NCBI RefSeq assembly: GCF_002157585.1
Contig: NZ_BDGB01000161.1
Span: forward strand, 1-64,000
Length of the DNA stretch: 64,000 bases
Source: Lentilactobacillus parakefiri
GTDB taxonomy: Bacteria; Bacillota; Bacilli; Lactobacillales; Lactobacillaceae
Reading direction: 5' to 3'
The notes under the pieces were generated by a model. That model worked only from the letters and a program-made list of their open reading frames with translations. It was not told the origin of the DNA and did no database searches. Below are positions 62,517-64,000 of this stretch, one piece after another. Made by a program: the position numbers and the translations under genes. The stretch's first letter is position 1; the number at the start of each line of letters is the position of its first letter.

Positions 62517-62693
62517 TAGGTCAGCAACCCTTACATTTTAATATTATTCAAAGTTTAGAATACCTTTAAATACAATAGTTGTCAACGTCAACCGTCTGTC
62601 AATGCCTATCATGATAGGAAATGGCGTCCTTTTTGGTAATAATTTTTGGAAAAGTGATAGACTTAAATTAAACGGATCGGGAGGAACTATTTA

Positions 62694-63257
62694 ATGAAAC
62701 TTGCAATCACAATTTTTATATTAAACGCGTTATACATTTCGATTAATACCTTCAGAACGATGCTGGTTGTCAAGGGCCACCAATTTTTAGCGCCAATTGT
62801 GGCGGTCGGCGAAGAGTTTGTCTACGTCATGGCGCTGGCGATTGCTTTGCAGCATATTGATAGCCCGTTAAACATTGCCGCGTATGCCGTTGGATTTGGA
62901 GTCGGGATCTACTTTGGAATCATCATCGAGGACAAGATCGCTTTGGGATATGTCAACTTTGAGGTGACCGTTCAAATTGATCCGACCAACCCAATCCACG
63001 CTCATAACGAAGAGCTGGCCGAAAAACTGCGTAATCTCGGCTATGGGGTCACCGTCAGCCGTGCAGAAGGCCGCTCGGGCGCTCGACTGGTACTCAGCAT
63101 CTTGGCTCCCAGAAAGGCAGATCGCCGCTTGATGGACCAGATTAAGGAAATCTCACCTGATGCTTTCATCATGGTTCAAGAGCCGGTCCAATTATCCGGT
63201 GGCTTCTGGAGTAAAGAAGTTGACCGTCGCTACCACTCAACCAATCATATGCACTAA
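62694..63257 (+). CDS. UPF0316/DUF2179 membrane protein
   Basis: A 187-residue protein with about three hydrophobic segments (about 3-21, 34-52, 62-82) and a C-terminal cytoplasmic alpha/beta domain, LAEKLRNLGYGVTVSRAEGR (shown in part as LRNLGYGVTVSRAEGR), characteristic of DUF2179. GREG or RSGAR follows. Starts with ATG after GGGAGGA. Function unknown. It overlaps the RNase HI gene by 4 bp at the end (convergent). Confidence 0.85.
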   Translation: MKLAITIFILNALYISINTFRTMLVVKGHQFLAPIVAVGEEFVYVMALAIALQHIDSPLNIAAYAVGFGVGIYFGIIIEDKIALGYVNFEVTVQIDPTNPIHAHNEELAEKLRNLGYGVTVSRAEGRSGARLVLSILAPRKADRRLMDQIKEISPDAFIMVQEPVQLSGGFWSKEVDRRYHSTNHMH

Positions 63258-64000
63258 TCATCGTCATCATCGAACAAGCCAAGCTGTTTCAGGCTGTTTT
63301 CAATGTCCTGAACTGCGGTTGGTGTCGCCGGCGCTGTCTTTTTCTTGGCGGGAGTTGGCTGCCTTTGCGCCGGCTTTTCAGTTGGTTGTGATTTGTGAAG
63401 CGGCCGCTCATCACCATCAGTCGACTTAACGATTGGTTTGGATGTCGGCTCCGGCTTACCCATTTGATCCATGGTCTGGTTCAACAGATGATCGACAAAA
63501 ACGTTTCCTTCATCGTCTGCGTGGCCTTTTGTCCAGTAATACCGGACGATTGGAAAATCTCGGAGATTAGCATCAACTAACTGCCAAAGCTGCTTGTTCT
63601 GCAGCTTTGACCCATCACTTTTATTCCAACCGCGCCGTCGCCAACCTGCCAGCCAGCCCTTTTGAATGGCATCCAGCACATATTTGGAATCCATTACAAA
63701 ATCAATCCGGTCATTTTGCAGGCCCTGACGTTTCAGATACTTCAGAGCTTCCAAGAAGGCCATTATTTCCATTCGATTGTTGGTCGCACCAAACTCGCCG
63801 CCAGACTGAGAATATTTTTGGCCGCTGGTCTGAACTAAAAACGCCCAGGCTGCTTTATCGCCAGCCTTGACGTGGCCGCCACGGAAGTTGCCGTGGTTGC
63901 GGGAACCGCCATCGGTATACACGATGATTTCACCGTCGGGTCGGACCGAACGACGGCCGGTTGACCCCTTTTTTGAGTGAGATTTACGGTGAACTTTTAC
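63254..64000 (-). CDS. ribonuclease HI, partial (start outside window)
   Basis: The frame is open from the window end to 63254, at least 248 residues. Catalytic carboxylates of RNase HI are present: YTDGGSRNHG, NRMEIMAFLEALK, FVMDSKYVLDAI and KGHADDEGN. The first ~26 residues (KVHRKSHSKKGSTGRRSVRP) are basic and come before the usual fold. The C-terminal tail (about 90 residues after TMDQMGK) is a P-, K- and T-rich linker ending in GLFDDDDD. It degrades RNA in RNA-DNA hybrids. The true start is beyond position 64000. Confidence 0.85.
   Translation of the reverse strand, partial: VKVHRKSHSKKGSTGRRSVRPDGEIIVYTDGGSRNHGNFRGGHVKAGDKAAWAFLVQTSGQKYSQSGGEFGATNNRMEIMAFLEALKYLKRQGLQNDRIDFVMDSKYVLDAIQKGWLAGWRRRGWNKSDGSKLQNKQLWQLVDANLRDFPIVRYYWTKGHADDEGNVFVDHLLNQTMDQMGKPEPTSKPIVKSTDGDERPLHKSQPTEKPAQRQPTPAKKKTAPATPTAVQDIENSLKQLGLFDDDDD

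Overview
The window looks like a chromosomal segment of an obligately heterofermentative lactobacillus, most likely Lentilactobacillus or a close relative. The evidence is a full-length xylulose-5-phosphate phosphoketolase, a complete acetyl-type diaminopimelate/lysine pathway, small intergenic repeats, strong GGAGG-type ribosome sites, and the general protein style. The genus is inference; no rRNA or marker gene is present. I saw no tRNA, rRNA, prophage or CRISPR array. A possible insertion-sequence end lies at the left edge and a small inverted-repeat element at 45.6 kb.

Layout. 0-4 kb: repeats, a three-gene operon of unknown function (zinc ribbon, membrane protein, repeat-containing protein), type I asparaginase. 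4-8 kb: spermidine/putrescine uptake operon potABCD. 8.7-16.4 kb: a DHA2-type MFS exporter, a P2-type cation ATPase with an unusual M6 segment, a DinJ-like protein with an extra C-terminal domain, and phosphoketolase. 16.7-17.4 kb: a HigB/HigA-type toxin-antitoxin pair behind a perfect 36-bp palindrome. 17.6-28.3 kb: all nine activities from aspartate to lysine. lysA, dapH, the deacetylase, dapA, dapB, patA and asd are on the minus strand behind a lysine riboswitch; aspartokinase and dapF are divergent on the plus strand. 29-34 kb: a nuclease-helicase fusion of the DinG type with a LexA-like box, an FAH-family enzyme, a lactonase and an acetyltransferase. 34-38.5 kb: a PerR/Fur regulator, a secreted amidase, and proBA behind a T-box. 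38.6-43 kb: an OpuB/OpuC-type osmolyte transporter and a YibE/F pair. 43-48 kb: universal stress protein, thioesterase, a frameshifted butanediol-type dehydrogenase, an ArsR/CDF metal module, AzlCD. 48-50 kb: rarA plus a macrodomain gene behind a strong LexA box. 50-53 kb: an ABC exporter with LytTR and DUF3021 genes. 53.6-64 kb: PPK2, PepO, glucokinase, methionine aminopeptidase, PgpA, alkyladenine glycosylase, a beta-phosphoglucomutase-like protein with an altered catalytic motif, and RNase HI (cut by the window end).

The most unusual structure is a family of dispersed intergenic units. Each has a conserved boundary and a conserved roughly 50-bp 'head' (eight copies found) next to a long hairpin. 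The stem sequence differs between copies while pairing is kept. Several units start at or within about 15 bp of a stop codon in the same orientation as that gene. A second family, three tandem copies with covarying hairpins, fills the leader between map and pgpA. No family name is claimed for either.

Other points to check are a helicase that lacks the usual iron-sulfur cysteines, a beta-phosphoglucomutase whose second catalytic Asp is Asn, an SOS-type operator over the rarA/macrodomain promoter, and a one-base G-run frameshift in the dehydrogenase.
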